Positions 46,661 to 59,800 of a stretch of DNA of 64,000 nt are shown here, in pieces. Within the stretch, counting starts at the first letter, position 1. Each line of letters starts with the position of its first letter. This DNA comes from Acanthornis magna (taxonomy: Eukaryota > Chordata > Aves > Passeriformes > Acanthizidae). The stretch covers positions 11,583,501 through 11,647,500 of the forward strand of contig JAWUZG010000004.1 in NCBI GenBank assembly GCA_036785705.1, read 5' to 3'. The translations under genes were made by a program, and so were the position numbers. The notes under the pieces were generated by a model. It was not told the origin of the DNA. It made no database searches and saw only the letters and a program-made list of their open reading frames with translations.

Positions 46661-49600
46661 ATGAAATGCACAGCTGAACCACAGAATAGCTTTGTAGAGC
46701 ATATGCCATGAATGCTGAGATTGGCACAGACTCTGAACTCCTGGATTTAGAGTTTGGACAGCAAATTGAAGTTTCCTCTCACTCTCTTCCAGCATTTATC
46801 ACTCTTCACCAACAGACCTAGAAGAAATATCATCCGTATGCCTGTCTGCCGTTATCTGTTTCCTTTGTCTCTCAAATACCCTGCATCAAGCAAAGCACAG
46901 AAAAAAGTTTAGTGTAGCTTGTAGAAAATAGGTATTCATGCAATAAACAGTCAAGTACTGTTAAGAGTAAACTAGTATGGCATGATCTCCATTCAGTTTT
47001 GGAAGATTGTTTCTGTTACCTTAACTACCTATTTGAATGGAAATCTATCCCATATTTCAGTCATTTTCGTTATTACAACATTGAGTTATCTTCTTATTCA
47101 GAAAAAGTTTTTTGTATGACTTAGTCAAAGAGTCAAAAATTAACTATTGTGAATGTCAAACATTACCACAAATTCTTGTCTAAGAGGAGGGCACTTGTAG
47201 CAGGCAAAGTCAGGGTGACCCTAGGGAGGATCCCAGGCCTCTTTGATGCACTGAAGATGCAGCTCAAAAACTTAATAGCATACTCCTGGTCAAAGTAGAG
47301 ATATGATTTCCCATTATATAGGCTTTCTCTGTCAGATAAACAAAAACTTTTAGCTTTATCTCTCAGTAGCCATTCTATCACTACAGTACCACAAAGCTAA
47401 CTTTTTTTTTCCTTTCTTGTGAATGCTTTGTGACCTGGCAGCTACCAGCACGCTTTTCACAGGCTCAGTGGCTACGTTGACACCAGAAAATTACAGTGTA
47501 TTTCTCTGCAAGTGTGGCCAACTGGTAAAGAATAACCACTGTCCATATCTTTGTTCTCGTATTTTCCAAAACAGGACAGACAATTGCAAACTACCTTTTG
47601 CAAGTACTCCATGGGCTCCGTTAACTCCCAAACCTTGCTCAGGAATTGCCTGGAAGATTGAATGTTGACCTGGGCAACAAGCATTTCAGAGGACCATTGT
47701 TACAGTTGAGTAGTGGGCCACACTTATATTCTATATCTAGGAGCATTTTCTGACACTGTTAAATTTAATAGTATTTTTTAATATTTTTTCAGGAAACTTT
47801 TAAAAACAAGTATACATATAATCAGTTAGTTACGTTGTTTGGCTCAAAAATTACTGAAGTTAGCTTTGTTTCATTAGGAGCCATTCTAAGATTGTGGCCT
47901 TTCGACTCAATTAAAGCTTTTGAGAGATTGCAAACTATCCCCAAGCTTTCAGCCTCTGTTTCCCATGTTCTTTGAGGGCATTTAGAAGTTGGCAGGCTTC
48001 CTGCAGTTTCTAGATTTGTTTCTGTTGAGTGATGAAGGTGTGAGGGCATTCTTCAGTGATAGGTCTCAGTGTTTATCCCACATGTCGCTTACTCCCATTA
48101 CAAGGACTAATTCTGAGAATACTCCTTTACTTTTCTTCCCCATCTACAAAATGAAAGTCCATACCACATAAGGATTGTGATGCTCTCAGTTTCAGATCCA
48201 GTTTCAAGAATGGACATTTGGATGTGGCTTTAAGAACACGATAAATCAAAGCCAGTCTCCTTATTAGACAGTTGTAAGCTGAAAATGTAGGTATTTAATA
48301 ACCAGATGCTGTTAAGAATGCAGAAGAAAACAGGACATTGGGAGGCTAAATATATGGAGAAACAAAACCAAAACTCAATCCAAAATAAAAACAGGTCCTG
48401 TCACTGCAAAAATTGTATTTCATGAGCTCTAAAAAGAGTTTAATAGGAATTTGAACTAAAGAGCTGAAAGCTGAAAAAGTCCAAGTTCAAGAACAGCTCT
48501 GAAAAACTCAAGTTATTACGAAGCAGATATAAGCTAAAAGTAAAACCGGTTAGAGCAAAGACAGATCCATGTTTGCAGCACTGCAGAAAACAGGCAGTTG
48601 TTGAATTTGCCCTAGAGCAATGTCCTGGTAATGACACTGGATACCTGCCAGTCGCTAATTATCCTTACACTAGGAACTTTAAATTGCTGCTTTCTTCAAC
48701 CTAATGTCTTAGCTTTAGCTCAAGGGCTCAAGTGGCCCACCTTATCAGGATGTCATAAATCTGATAATGTAGTATGCACAGACATCTCAATGGCCTAAAG
48801 GGCTCCTGGGGCATTAGGACAAGCCTCTTCTCAGTAAGGTGTGAGGAGTCCATTCCATTATGACTTTACACACTACGATGCATAGAAATAGGTGTTCTGG
48901 CATGGTTTGTATTTTTATGTTTCTCTTACCTTCTTAAGCAAAGGAAATATGAAGATTTCCAAAGCAAACTAAACACAAAGGAAGAGAAGATACTTTGCAA
49001 GTGTGTATGTTTATGCATGTCTGTGCCAAGAGATAAAGGGATGTAGTAGTTTAATACTAAATGTATACAGTCATTATATATTATTTATGTTTTACATGTA
49101 TGTATTTGTTTCTGTTATTAAAGTCAAATGGCTCTCTGTGTAGGTCATCTGTTCAGATAAAAATATATAAATACCTTTCATGTACGTAAGAAATAGTCTC
49201 AGCCTTAAAGAGTTTATAAATTGAAGAGTCATAGCAAGAGAAATATAAGTTATTCTAAAATAATCCTCACTATTAAAATATGAATTCAAGGTTGTGCAAA
49301 TATTTTTCAAAGGGAAAGTCTGATAAAATGTCATCACTTTGCTCAATACAATCAACTGTATGCTTATGAAGAAACACTGAAATCACACAAACTCTTTCAG
49401 AATTAAGTTAATATGTAGTTTACGGGATCAGTTGTTTCTGGTTTCATTGACTGTGTTGGTGTTAGAAATATTTTTAAGCTGTACAACATCTGAGGTGGAT
49501 TCCAATCACCTGAATTTCTCAGAATTTTAGCTGATAAGGCAGGAAGCCTTAAGCCTAATTTAACATTGTGCTGCTAGTACTTGTAATAAGTTTTTCGCTA

Positions 49601-52511
49601 TGTTAATTTAAACTATTAAGCATGTATGCACAGGAATTGCTCCTGTTAGTGAATATTATCAATGTTTTCTTTGCTTCCGTAAGATAGTGGATACTAGCTA
49701 CAAGTGTGAAGACACTTCTTATTGCAAAGAACATTTTGTTCAATATTTTGTTTTGTAAACATATTGCTTTGGGAGGTACAGGTGTAACATGGTAAGATTA
49801 CCTGGCAGGTAATACTTAGCTGACTGGTACAAGCAGGTACACAGACAGGCTGAAGAATTTAGTCCTGGTTTGTTTTTCTTGAAGATATTATATAAGAAAT
49901 ATTTTAGAACTATTTTTGGGTTAGCACAGCATCCTTTTGAAGATGTTTCCTTCCAAAAAATATAAAAGCATCACATGCTTGAAAATACTTTTGTGTGAGA
50001 GTATCTGCTGTGATAAGTGGACTGAGGGCTTTTAGTGCAAAAATTCCTAAAATAATGCTGTTTGTTAAAAATATCTATAATTCAATACAAACTGGGCAGA
50101 ATTTTTGAGCCATGAACTTATCCTTTAGCTGGATCATCTGTTGTATTTTAAACTTATTGTCTGATAGTTAAACTAAAAATAGTTTCTTGTTTATCACAAA
50201 CCTGACATTGTGAAATTAAAAAAAATAAAAAAAGGAATATTCGCGTTGTAGTGTAGCATCCACACTTTTTTTCTTGAACACTCTCTTGTAAAAAGCTAGT
50301 TCCTCTTGATAATAATAATAAAATAGTCCCAGAAAAGAACCTCTCCATGCTCAACTTCCATTGTGAAAAAGCAGCACACACTGTAGGACGTTCCTTTGAT
50401 GGATTAGGAAACAAAAAGCCAACATATTACTGACAGTTCCCAGAATATAATAATTTTCTCACAATTAAGATGATACTTGCAACTCACAGAAATGGAAAGA
50501 GGAATTTTTACATTCATATATCTTGCACTAATCAAGATATTTCTTCTTTATCTTAGTTACTTTCCTAAATAGAACAGCTATTATTATTTCCAATCCATCA
50601 CAAAAAATCATGTAGGATCTTCATATCATGTTGAAAAATGCATTCGCAGGACACTGCCTTTGTAACAATCCAAAAAGGGAAGCAACTTACACTTTTTCTC
50701 AGAATCATGTGGTATACAAAGAACTATTTTATACAGAGATAATGCCTATAGAGCTAAGTTTGTCTTAGTTCCTCATCTCCAGACAGTTGAGCTAAATCTC
50801 TTCCTTCAGAAGAGGACAAAGGAAGAAGATTATCTCTGGTATTGCTTCCTTTTGAACACAATTAATAACACTATTAATCTCTTTCTAATTGTGGTAAGAA
50901 CAAAGTCAAAGGAGTGAGGCATGGCTTCATATCCTTCTCTTTTTCTCCTGGTTCTTTGAATTGAGAGCATTGCCATAACTCACATTCCTGAATTTTACAG
51001 AGGAATGATGTCCTGTGAATGGTATACAAATTTACTTTCTCTTTTTCTGCACTGTTTCTTAATGGTCAGTCTCATTATTACTTTATGTTTGCTTACATAA
51101 TAATGTCTACAAAACCCCGATACAACAACAACAAAAAAGGTCTTTTCTCATAAGAATAATTTACAATAAACATAATAGTAAATGTTGACTGCACTCTTGA
51201 ACCATATGGGGCACTGGCTTTAGATGTCAAATGGTAAATGCTGTATGTAGAACTGACTGGTCTGCTATGACATTGCTGACTGCATTGTGAACCATCATGC
51301 AGACATGAAGTTCAGATATCCTGATGAAGATCTTCACTGCAAATGTAGTCTCTTTCTAACATGACTTCCTTGGCCTTAACAGCTTTCTTAAAGAAACAAC
51401 CTCTCTATTATTATTAAAACAAAGAAACAGACAAACAAAATGTAGTGCTGTTCAAAGCTAAAAGTGAATTAATAGTGACACCCAGTGGTCAGGTAAAATT
51501 GCTGTTAATTGCTCTAATATTCCCCATGGAAGGTGCTGAGATTTGCTAGTTAAAGGATGAGGTTCTCAGCATATTTAGTCATCGTTATCTCAAGGCCAGT
51601 CTGTTGCTAATTTTGACAACATGGCATTAATTAGACCTAAGGTTGTTGTGTGCTGTGTTCAGTGCTTGTTTCTTGCTATTGTTTACTTTTGCTGACATCC
51701 CAGATAGTAATCATATCAATAGACTATAACAGCCAATATTAGAGATTGCAAAACAGAGTCCAAAATAAATAAAGAGTATTTATACACCAGAGCATAAGTC
51801 AAATGCCTTACAATAAAAGGAGCTGGGGGAAAATGGAATTTCTCTCATCTCTTCTATAACACTCATTTCAGTAGACTGTAGTCCAGAGCAAGAGGTTTCC
51901 AATATGTGAAAAATCAAAGTTTAGTCTTGAATTAGACAAAAATCAACAACTTATTGATAATTTCAGCGCAATGAAATTCTGAGGAAGTCTCTACATATGG
52001 TGTTTCTCAACTGATTTATATTCTGAGATGTGTACTAAGATGGGCACTGATTTCACTCTGCAGCTGAAGATCCCAGAGTGTCCTGCTGCAGCTAGAGCTA
52101 ATGCTTCCAGACACTGCTGTCACAGCTCCAACTGCAGCAAGTGGCTCTTCTCTGCCCCGACTTATTGTGCAAACTGAGACCCTGGAATATTAAATGCTAA
52201 CTTTGGCAAAAGCTGTAGTATGAATCTATTTTTATGTGAAGATGCCAGAAGTACTGGGTCTTTAGGCAACCGACCAGAATCCAGAGAAGATATGAGACTT
52301 AGTCTCTAATGTTAAGAAAATTTTTCAAAACCAGCATGTTTTGAAAAAAAAAAAAAAGCTATTCAATTAGTTATCACTTTTGTGAACAGGTGCATGTAAA
52401 GTAAAAGAGTGTTTTTATAAGTCTAATCTGCAATAGGATAGTAAGGGCTTTACATACAAATTAATTGCAATGTGTCTTTTGCCTCATCATGGTGTGTTGT
52501 ATTTAGTTACA

Positions 52512-53480
52512 TGACAAGAGTTTGGGAGTGGTGGGGGCGGCAGGGATGACTCGTGTGAGAAGCTGCCAGAAGCCTCCCTTCTTTCTGACAGAGCTGAATC
52601 CCTCAGTTGGCCAAAGCTGAGCCCTTCAGTGACACTGGTAGCACATCTGTGAGGGCAAAAATCGATTTAAGGTTAAAAAAATCGGCACAGCAGCATCTGA
52701 AAAAGGAATGAGAATATGAGAGAGAAACAGCTCTGCAGACACCATGGTAAATAAAGCAGGAGAGAGAGGCAGTGCTGTAGGAATGGGCATAGACATTCCC
52801 TTGCAGCCTGTGATGAAGATTAGGGTGAGGCAAGCTGTTCCCCTGCAGCCCATGGAGTACCTCACAGTGCTGCAGTCCATAGAGAAACCATGGAGCAAGA
52901 GGCTCCTGGTGGGAGCTGTGGCCCATGAAGAGGAGCCCATGCAGGAGCAAGAATTTTGGCAGGACCTGTTGATCCTGCAGGGAGCCCATGCTGGAGCCAT
53001 CTGCTCCTGAAGGACTGCAGTCCATGGGAATAGAACACAGCAGATAAGGCAGACAAGGAGTGTCTCATGGGGGTGGGAGCCTACACTGGAACAGAGAAAG
53101 AGCATGAAAAGGAATCAGTGGCAGGGGTAAAGCATTATCAACTGAGCCCCGCCCCTATTCCCCATCTGCCTGCGCCACTCATGGGGAGAAGGTGGGGGAT
53201 TCAGGGGCAAAGTTTAGTCTCAGAATAGGGAGGGTGCAAGGAAGATGTCTTTGGTTTCTTTTTATTTCTCACTTTTCTACTCTGTGATTAATTAGCAACA
53301 ACTTAAATACATTTTCCCCACATCGAGTCTGTGTTTCTTGTGATGATAACTGATGAGTGCTCTTCCTATCTTGACCCATGAGCTTTTCATTGCTATTTTC
53401 TTCCCTGGTCTTGATGAGGAGAGGGAATGAGAGAGCACCTCAGTGGGTGCCTGGCAGCCAGTCAAGGTCAATCCACCCTA
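52512..53480 (+). mobile_element. avian ERVL-type solo LTR, about 970 bp
   Basis: The stretch is GC-richer than its flanks and carries the repeated CCCATGGAG and GCAGCCCATGG units seen in avian ERVL-type LTRs. Near its right part it has TTTTCCCCACATCGAGTCTGTG, here broken as TTTTCCCCACA then TCGAGTCTGTG, followed by a CTTGACCCATGAGCTTTTC stretch and GGGTGCCTGGCAGCCAGTCAAGG near 53447. These match, in order, the 3' part of that LTR type as I recall it. Both boundaries are approximate and I could not confirm a target duplication. Open frames inside it on either strand are repeat-derived. No internal ERV sequence adjoins it. Confidence 0.72.
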
Positions 53481-54164
53481 AGTATTCACACAAGTCTCCC
53501 TCCTCAGCACTTCTATCACAGGAGAGGGCCTGTTAATGCAGAATCCGTGCTCCAGTTAGGTTTAACACACAGCATTTAGCTCGGCTGAAAGACAGGTCAA
53601 GAACAGAGCCTCTTTCAGTCAAATATAGTAGCAGTCCTAAGAGCACTGAAAGTGATTTTTGAGAGGCTGCCATTGCAATTTGCAGTCATTATGCAGGTGA
53701 AGTGAATCTCGCTCCCAGAAACTAATGGGTGTTTCTTTCAGAAGCATTATCCTAACTGTGTGTGTATGGTAGAGAAATGATTAAAGGAGATTTTGTATCC
53801 TGTTATTAGTGTTATAACTAAGTGTTATATTACCATACAAAAACTAGTTCTCACAGCAACTATCCTCCTGTGCAATTTCACAGAACTGAAACTACAATTT
53901 TGCTGAAGATCTGTTGTTTATCATGCAGTACTACGAAGCTGAGCCACTAGTAGGTTAGGGTTTTCCATAAGGTCATTGATTTTTACAGAAGAATAACAGA
54001 ATGAATATTCAAAAGACATCTTAAATGAAGAGGTGACAAAGAGAAAAATTAAGCAACTAAATTCATTAAATAGAAGATTCTTTGTCTATGAGCCAAAGAT
54101 GGAGAAGCATTGAAAAGAAAGCATGTGAGATTACAACAGTCATTCCTCAACAATTTAATACTCT
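53481..54164. other. non-coding DNA, no gene seen
   Basis: Nothing recognisable as a gene. Around 53640-53760 the sequence is mixed and non-repetitive, and it could be a conserved non-coding element, but that cannot be judged from one sequence. Confidence 0.5.
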
Positions 54165-54525
54165 TTTTGATTTTTCTTATTTTATCTGATTTAAACCTCC
54201 CCTGGTGCACCCTGAGATCATTTCCTCTCATTCTGTCACATGTTACCTGAGGGAAGAGATCCACCCCCACCTTGCTACAAGCTCCCTTCAGGTAGTCATG
54301 GAGAGCAATAAGGTCCCTCCTAAGTCTCTTTTTCTCCAGACTAAACAACCCCAGCTCCCTCAGCCACTCCTCATTAGATTTGTGCTTCACCAGCTTTGTT
54401 GCCCTTCTCTGGACATTCTTCCAGTGTTTTGATGTCCTTCTCATAGTGGGTATCCCAAAACTGAAGACAGGATTTGAGGTGCCAAGTACAGGGGGAATGA
54501 ACCCTATGGAGCAGAAATAATAGAA
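54165..54525 (-). mobile_element. CR1 LINE fragment, antisense (C-terminal part of ORF2)
   Basis: The minus-strand frame reads KNVQRRATKLVKHKSNEEWL, then RELGLFSLEKKRLRRDLIAL and HDYLKGACSKVGVDLF, the typical C-terminal region of avian CR1 ORF2, well preserved for about 95 residues. The open frame then drifts into unrelated sequence. The plus-strand text with CCAGCTCCCTCAGCCACTCC near 54350 and CCAAGTACAGGGGGAATGAA near 54482 is also typical of CR1. It is a truncated, inactive copy. Confidence 0.88.
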
Positions 54526-56655
54526 ATACTTCTGTTACATAGAGTTCATGTGGTCTGCATTCCAAAAAGATTGAACAGGCTGATGCATTCTGTTGGTCTT
54601 CTGCAATGCCTAATGAGAAACAAAACACTGGTACTTCATTTATTAGATGTAGCTTCTGAAATTACACTTTAGTTGAAAAGTTCTTAGAGTCACTAGGTCT
54701 CCAAAGAGAGTGTTCCTAACCCTTCTGCATATCAGGCAACTTTGAAGGATCCTGTGTTGGATAGGCAAAAATATTTGAGACCTCTCATCATTTAGGAAAC
54801 TCCTGATTTCTCTTGCATCCACCTCATGTGGATGGTTTACCAAAAAGTATCATGAGGAGAGGAGAATCACTTATAGAAAGCTGCAGACAGAAGTCGAGCA
54901 AAGGAGTTCAGAAACACTTTTCCAGTTTGGTGCCAACAAAGGTCTGGGTAATGAATACGCCTTTGAGGAAATGGCACTGCCCTACTTACTTCCTTGCCAA
55001 TGAAACTGTGAAATTCAAAGGTAAAGGAGTCACAGAGTACATTTATTGAAAGAGTAGAGAAAATTCCTTTTCAGTGGGAGCTCTCCCAAGAGCCACAAAA
55101 AGAACTGCTACTTCATCAGTCATACTACTATGATTGTTACTTTTTTCAGTAGCTTGGGCAATTCCTCGAGGCCACAATTACACCTGCCTAAAGAGAATCT
55201 GCAAAGCAGAGTTTCCAGCGCTGACTGAATGCCTGTATGTGATTCCAACACATCTTCCAACTTAATATCATGGCTGAACACAGGAATGATACCTGGTGAA
55301 ATAGCTTGTGATTTTCTTGATGATCAAGGCTTTACCAATTCTTCACATACAAGCCAGTCTTTGGTAAGAACTAAATGCTTATTTCTCAAAGCAACGTATC
55401 ACTAGAAACCACTAACTGATATAGGGATGGGTAGATTGCTAAAACTGGTAGGAAACAGACCTTATGATTGTAAAATATTTTTTCTCCAGCTGTTATGATA
55501 ACAATACTGACAGTTTTGCTTTCATTTAATTCACAGTATCTGTGCAGTATTGTAGATTGAAATCAAATTATTAGACACTTGACCAAGCCTTTGAAAAGTA
55601 AAAAATTCTAATACAAGAGTTGTAATTAAGATAATGGAGGAAAATGAAAGAATCATCTTTGATGATCAGTGTATAGCAGTTTAACCCAGCATCTGAAATT
55701 TTTAAAACAGAGGCACACAATTCAATACAATTTGTTTGAAAAATGTCAAATTTTACTCTTGAAGAACAGTAAAAGATTGCAGGGCTAGTTAATCACTAAA
55801 TTACACATGAGTACAGTTCACAAGTCAGAAAGGTCAGAGTGTATTCTTCCTTCCTTATCAACATGTTTCTCTACTGTTTGAACTGGAAAACTATACATTT
55901 TTTTTCTTTATTTTTAATCTTTTCTTCTAAGTGTCTACCTTTTGCAATCTGGGATCAGGCTATTTGTAATTTGCTGCTGCAATAAAATGGTGAGCAAGAT
56001 AATAACTGCTGGATTCTCAGCTGGCAGTTAATGCAGTTACCTGAATATTCACCAGGAGTATTTTGCCTCTACTCTTTGCACTGCCCACCTGTAGTCCACT
56101 TCTGTAGTTCATAGTAATGCAAAACTCTTCACCACCACTTGTTGGAAATGTATCTTGGGAAGCAAACCTGAAAGAGAGAAAAGGGACTAAAGAGTTATAC
56201 AATAGATATTAAAATGGAACCAAGGTGGGGTTTGGTTTTGATTCCTCTTCTTTTTTTTCTTTTTCCCTCTAGTAAGGCCTTTTAAAAGGCCTGAATACTG
56301 CTGAAATAAGTAATTCATCTGAATCCAAAGAGTATTTCAGAACAGCTCTTCTGAGTAGGAGTTGATGGCTTGGGCTCTTAATCTATCAGGCATTACTATG
56401 CCTTTATGCATATAAAATGACCAAAGCCTATTTTATTCAAAAAGCACTTATATTTAAAATACTCCAGGTAATCTCTAGCAGCAGAATAAACTTAAAGTAT
56501 TACAGACTGTTAAGGTGATTCATTTGCAAAGCCAACAATTATGTAGTCATATAATATTGCTCTTACCTATTAGCACTAACATCACGGAAAAGCATGTTCA
56601 TTTTCATTATAATAAAGCACACAAAATCCATTGTAAAACATATTTATTCACTTCG
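54526..56655. other. AT-rich non-coding DNA, no gene seen
   Basis: No gene supported. An 18-bp perfect palindrome, AGGCCTTTTAAAAGGCCT, lies at 56275-56292 just after a splice-acceptor-like pyrimidine tract; no open frame follows it. Confidence 0.6.
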
Positions 56656-56899
56656 CCTTTCTCATGGTTTAACCCCAGCCAGTAGCCAAGCTCCACATAG
56701 CCCCACTCTGACTTCCCCCCTGTTGTTGGGCGGTATGAGAAGAACAAAGGGCCTTGGCTCTGTGTAGGCCCTGCTCAAAACCTACAAAACCATTTCTAAT
56801 TTATCAACCGTGTGTTCAGCACAAATGCAAAACACAGCCCCATACCAGCCACTGTGAAGAAAGTTAACTCTATCCCAGCCAGAACCAGCAGGACCTTTC
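56656..56899 (-). mobile_element. internally deleted avian ERVL-type LTR, antisense, with target duplication
   Basis: The body 56662-56893 starts TCATGGTTTAACCCCAGCC and ends with AACTCTATCCCAGCC and AACCAGCAGGA. These are the reverse complements of the two ends of the common avian ERVL-type LTR whose sense strand starts with CTGGTT-TGGCTGGGATAGAGTTAA-like sequence. The central AGCACAAATGCAAAACACAG (56818) and GGCCTTGGCTCTGTGTAGGC regions also fit. At 232 bp it is much shorter than a full copy, so the middle is missing. CCTTTC flanks both sides (56656-56661 and 56894-56899), a likely 5-6 bp target duplication. Confidence 0.72.
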
Positions 56900-59800
56900 A
56901 GACAGTATGGCACTGAGGTAATGGACCAAAACACACCCTTGCAATATTTGTACAGCTTGTAATGTATAATACTAGTGTTCATTATTGATTCACCTTATTT
57001 CTAAGTGTTTATAAGTTTGAAAGGCATCTCGCTTTTATGTCATGCTTATGATCCAGAGGATGGAAATGTAAAATAATAAACCCTATATTCAACAAATAGA
57101 AAAAACCAAAACTCTGTGATTTAAAACCAGACCTTAGTGTAGTATTTTATTTTTGTAAGGGAAATATTTAAAATGTAAACATTTCATGTGTAGTGGAAAA
57201 TTATAGACAAGAATTTGAAGAAGATTCATTGAGAATTTAGACTAAGGACATTAGCTCTTAGTTACCTTACCTCTTTCCTACAGTGTCATGATTGAACCAC
57301 ATGTTTGAGTGCAATAGAAGCATCTGCTTGGAAACTCAATCCCAAGTACTAAAAATTGTCCTTAAACCCTGGTTTAGGACATCAACTTGGAACTAGACCA
57401 CTGCTGACCTATGCTGAAATATTTACTTAAGAGCTTTCCTGGATCTTGTCTAATACCCAAGAAATTGTCTGAAGTGAGACGATAGATAGCATGTATTTGG
57501 AATGGTACAGAAACGGCAGCCAGTGGAAGAATGAAGGAACAATGAGGATATAACCAAAAGGTACCCTGTGAGTGCTTGGAGAAACACACGAATTTCAGCT
57601 TATAGATCATTACAAAATAGAAATAGTAAGAGAGGATTTATATTTATTGGCATTATATGCTGAGGGACCATTTGATTGGCTGAAAGGAAGCTATTTGATG
57701 AAAGTTTTGGGAGTTTCACACAATGGTCAAAAACTTTCTTAACTAAAGACATTGTAGTGGAGCCTATAGTAAGGAATAATGGATACCACTCGGAAGTCTT
57801 TATTTTCTCTAGCAGCAAAAGGCAATGGTGCCCCTTTTTGCCCTCACTTTTTACCATAATTCTGGGACAAATCAGTCAAAGAATCCAACACAATAATAGA
57901 GTTGAAGATATAAAGATATTGGACATCCTGGATAGAATGCCATTATATGCAGTTGATGTCATTCATTTCTTACCCAATCCATATTAATCCCTTGGGGGCA
58001 GCAGCCAATGAATTAAAAAGTTCAAGGAAGTCTAACTGCAGAATTGTAATCAAAGAAAGTTCAAGATTCAGATATCAAACTTTCAATAACAATATATGAA
58101 ACCATACTAAATATGGCTTCATTTGGACTAAACATTCAATTGGGTAATTTTGAGTGCAATTACCGCATTGTACTGATGGTCATATGTTCTCATTTTTGTT
58201 CAGCTATATTGGTCTATTGACCTTGAATAGTGTAACTATATAATGGATATAATAATAAAACTACCATGCTTTTAGGGAGAACTTTTCACCCAAGGATCTC
58301 AAAGCATTTTAGAAAAGAGGTCAGGATCATTATCTGCCTTGGCTGGGGGAACAGGAGCCAAAGAAGAAAACTGACTTGACCAAAGTTGTCTAGAAGACCT
58401 GTAGAATAGCCAAGAAGAAAAAGGTTCTTTTGTGTTTCAGTGCAAGCATGAGGAGATGAGACAAAGCATAGTAAGATTAACGTTTTTTCCGATCTTGCTT
58501 TTTGCTCCATTTATTGTGATACATGAAATTGCTCCAGGTGTGTATGCGTATATTGGGCAAGAAAATAAAACCACCTTAGCTTTCGAAGCTTTCCCCATCA
58601 ATAGCAACTTCATTCCAAAAAACTAATAATACCATATTCAAAATCATGTATATCTATGTATAAAAAATTAACCACAGATGTAAATATCAGTAAATCCCAA
58701 GATTTTAAGAGTTTGCAGTGTGGATTAATGACTTAGGAGCAAAGATGTGTTGGTCAATGTTAAGGTGTAGATGTGGGTTAGCCTAAGCAGGCCTAGGGCA
58801 GGGCCTTGGCAGTAGGGCAGCAGGGTTCATCAGTGTTTGCACGTGGAGTAGAGATTTGAAGTGAAAACTGAGACACTCTCACTCCAAAATCTTTTTATTG
58901 AAATATCTTGCAAGACCATGATTATGCAATTAGAAACTTATTTGCGTAACTCCCAACCACTAGAAAATGATATTTGGTTTAAAAAAAACCCAAAAACAAC
59001 TTTATTAATTTAAAAGTATGATATAATAATAATTAAGCATACTGGGAAAAAAAGAAGCTATTTTCCTTGCAAGGTCTTCCCATGCAAAATCAATATGAAA
59101 ATGTGAACTTTAGTAGGGATAAAAATCATCAAATCAATTGCTCATGTATTTACATTTTACATTCGAGTTGCTCTTAAAACTAGGTTTTTTAAACTTGTGT
59201 TACTTAACCCAGCCATCACCAGTATGCTGTTGATTTCATATTTTTGTCACTATTTGAGTCTTGCTAGGCTAACAAAAATTATGTTCCAAAGCACAAAATG
59301 TATAACAGTTCTTCCTTGATTTTAGCTCTCAGTGGAAGTCTTATCAAAGAGATCTCTCTGTAAATATTGTGGCAACCTTTACTGTTGCAATATGTTTCTT
59401 ATTTCAGCACTGAACTTTGATCAGTTACAGACAATTTGTCCAAAAAGCAGCTGAAAACCTAACTTTGATTTACTGGGTATCCATAGATTCAAGGCTTCAC
59501 ATATTGTTGAACACGAAGAGCTGCTGTCAATTATCAATGAGCTATGTTTATACCTCCTGAAAAGTTAAACTGTAAACCAGCGCTTTGTCTCCCCTAACAG
59601 TTTTCCAAACTTCTCTGCAGAAGATATTGGGGAAGAATTGGAAGAAATTTCTATTATACACTGAAGATATCTTGGCTGATCACTAGCTCTGGTCTCATAC
59701 AGAGCATCAAGGATCTGTTGGAGGAAACCTAGGCAGGCAAAGCTTTGACGTGGTTCTGCCTTATGGTATTTTCCTCATTGAAGATCAATATGCCTAAAAC

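Larger units (their letters stand above)
44542..52511. other. AT-rich non-coding DNA, no gene seen
   Basis: No supported gene. It contains the A-rich tract at 46041-46131, an alternating CA/TA repeat at about 46566-46660 and a short (AAT)n at about 50308-50322. The segment 51470-51710 is less simple than its surroundings, with several TTAATT/AATTAA sites, but no function can be shown. Confidence 0.6.

Noticed and set aside
52603..53105. 140- and 159-codon minus-strand frames
   Set aside because: They lie wholly in the ERVL-type solo LTR and reflect its repeated CCCATGG/GGAGC units.
54049..54444. 131-codon minus-strand frame as a host gene
   Set aside because: Its N-terminal part is clearly the C-terminal region of CR1 ORF2, so it is a LINE remnant.
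57676..57987. 103-codon plus-strand frame
   Set aside because: No domain, no repeat similarity and no splice context; its length is possible by chance in 64 kb.
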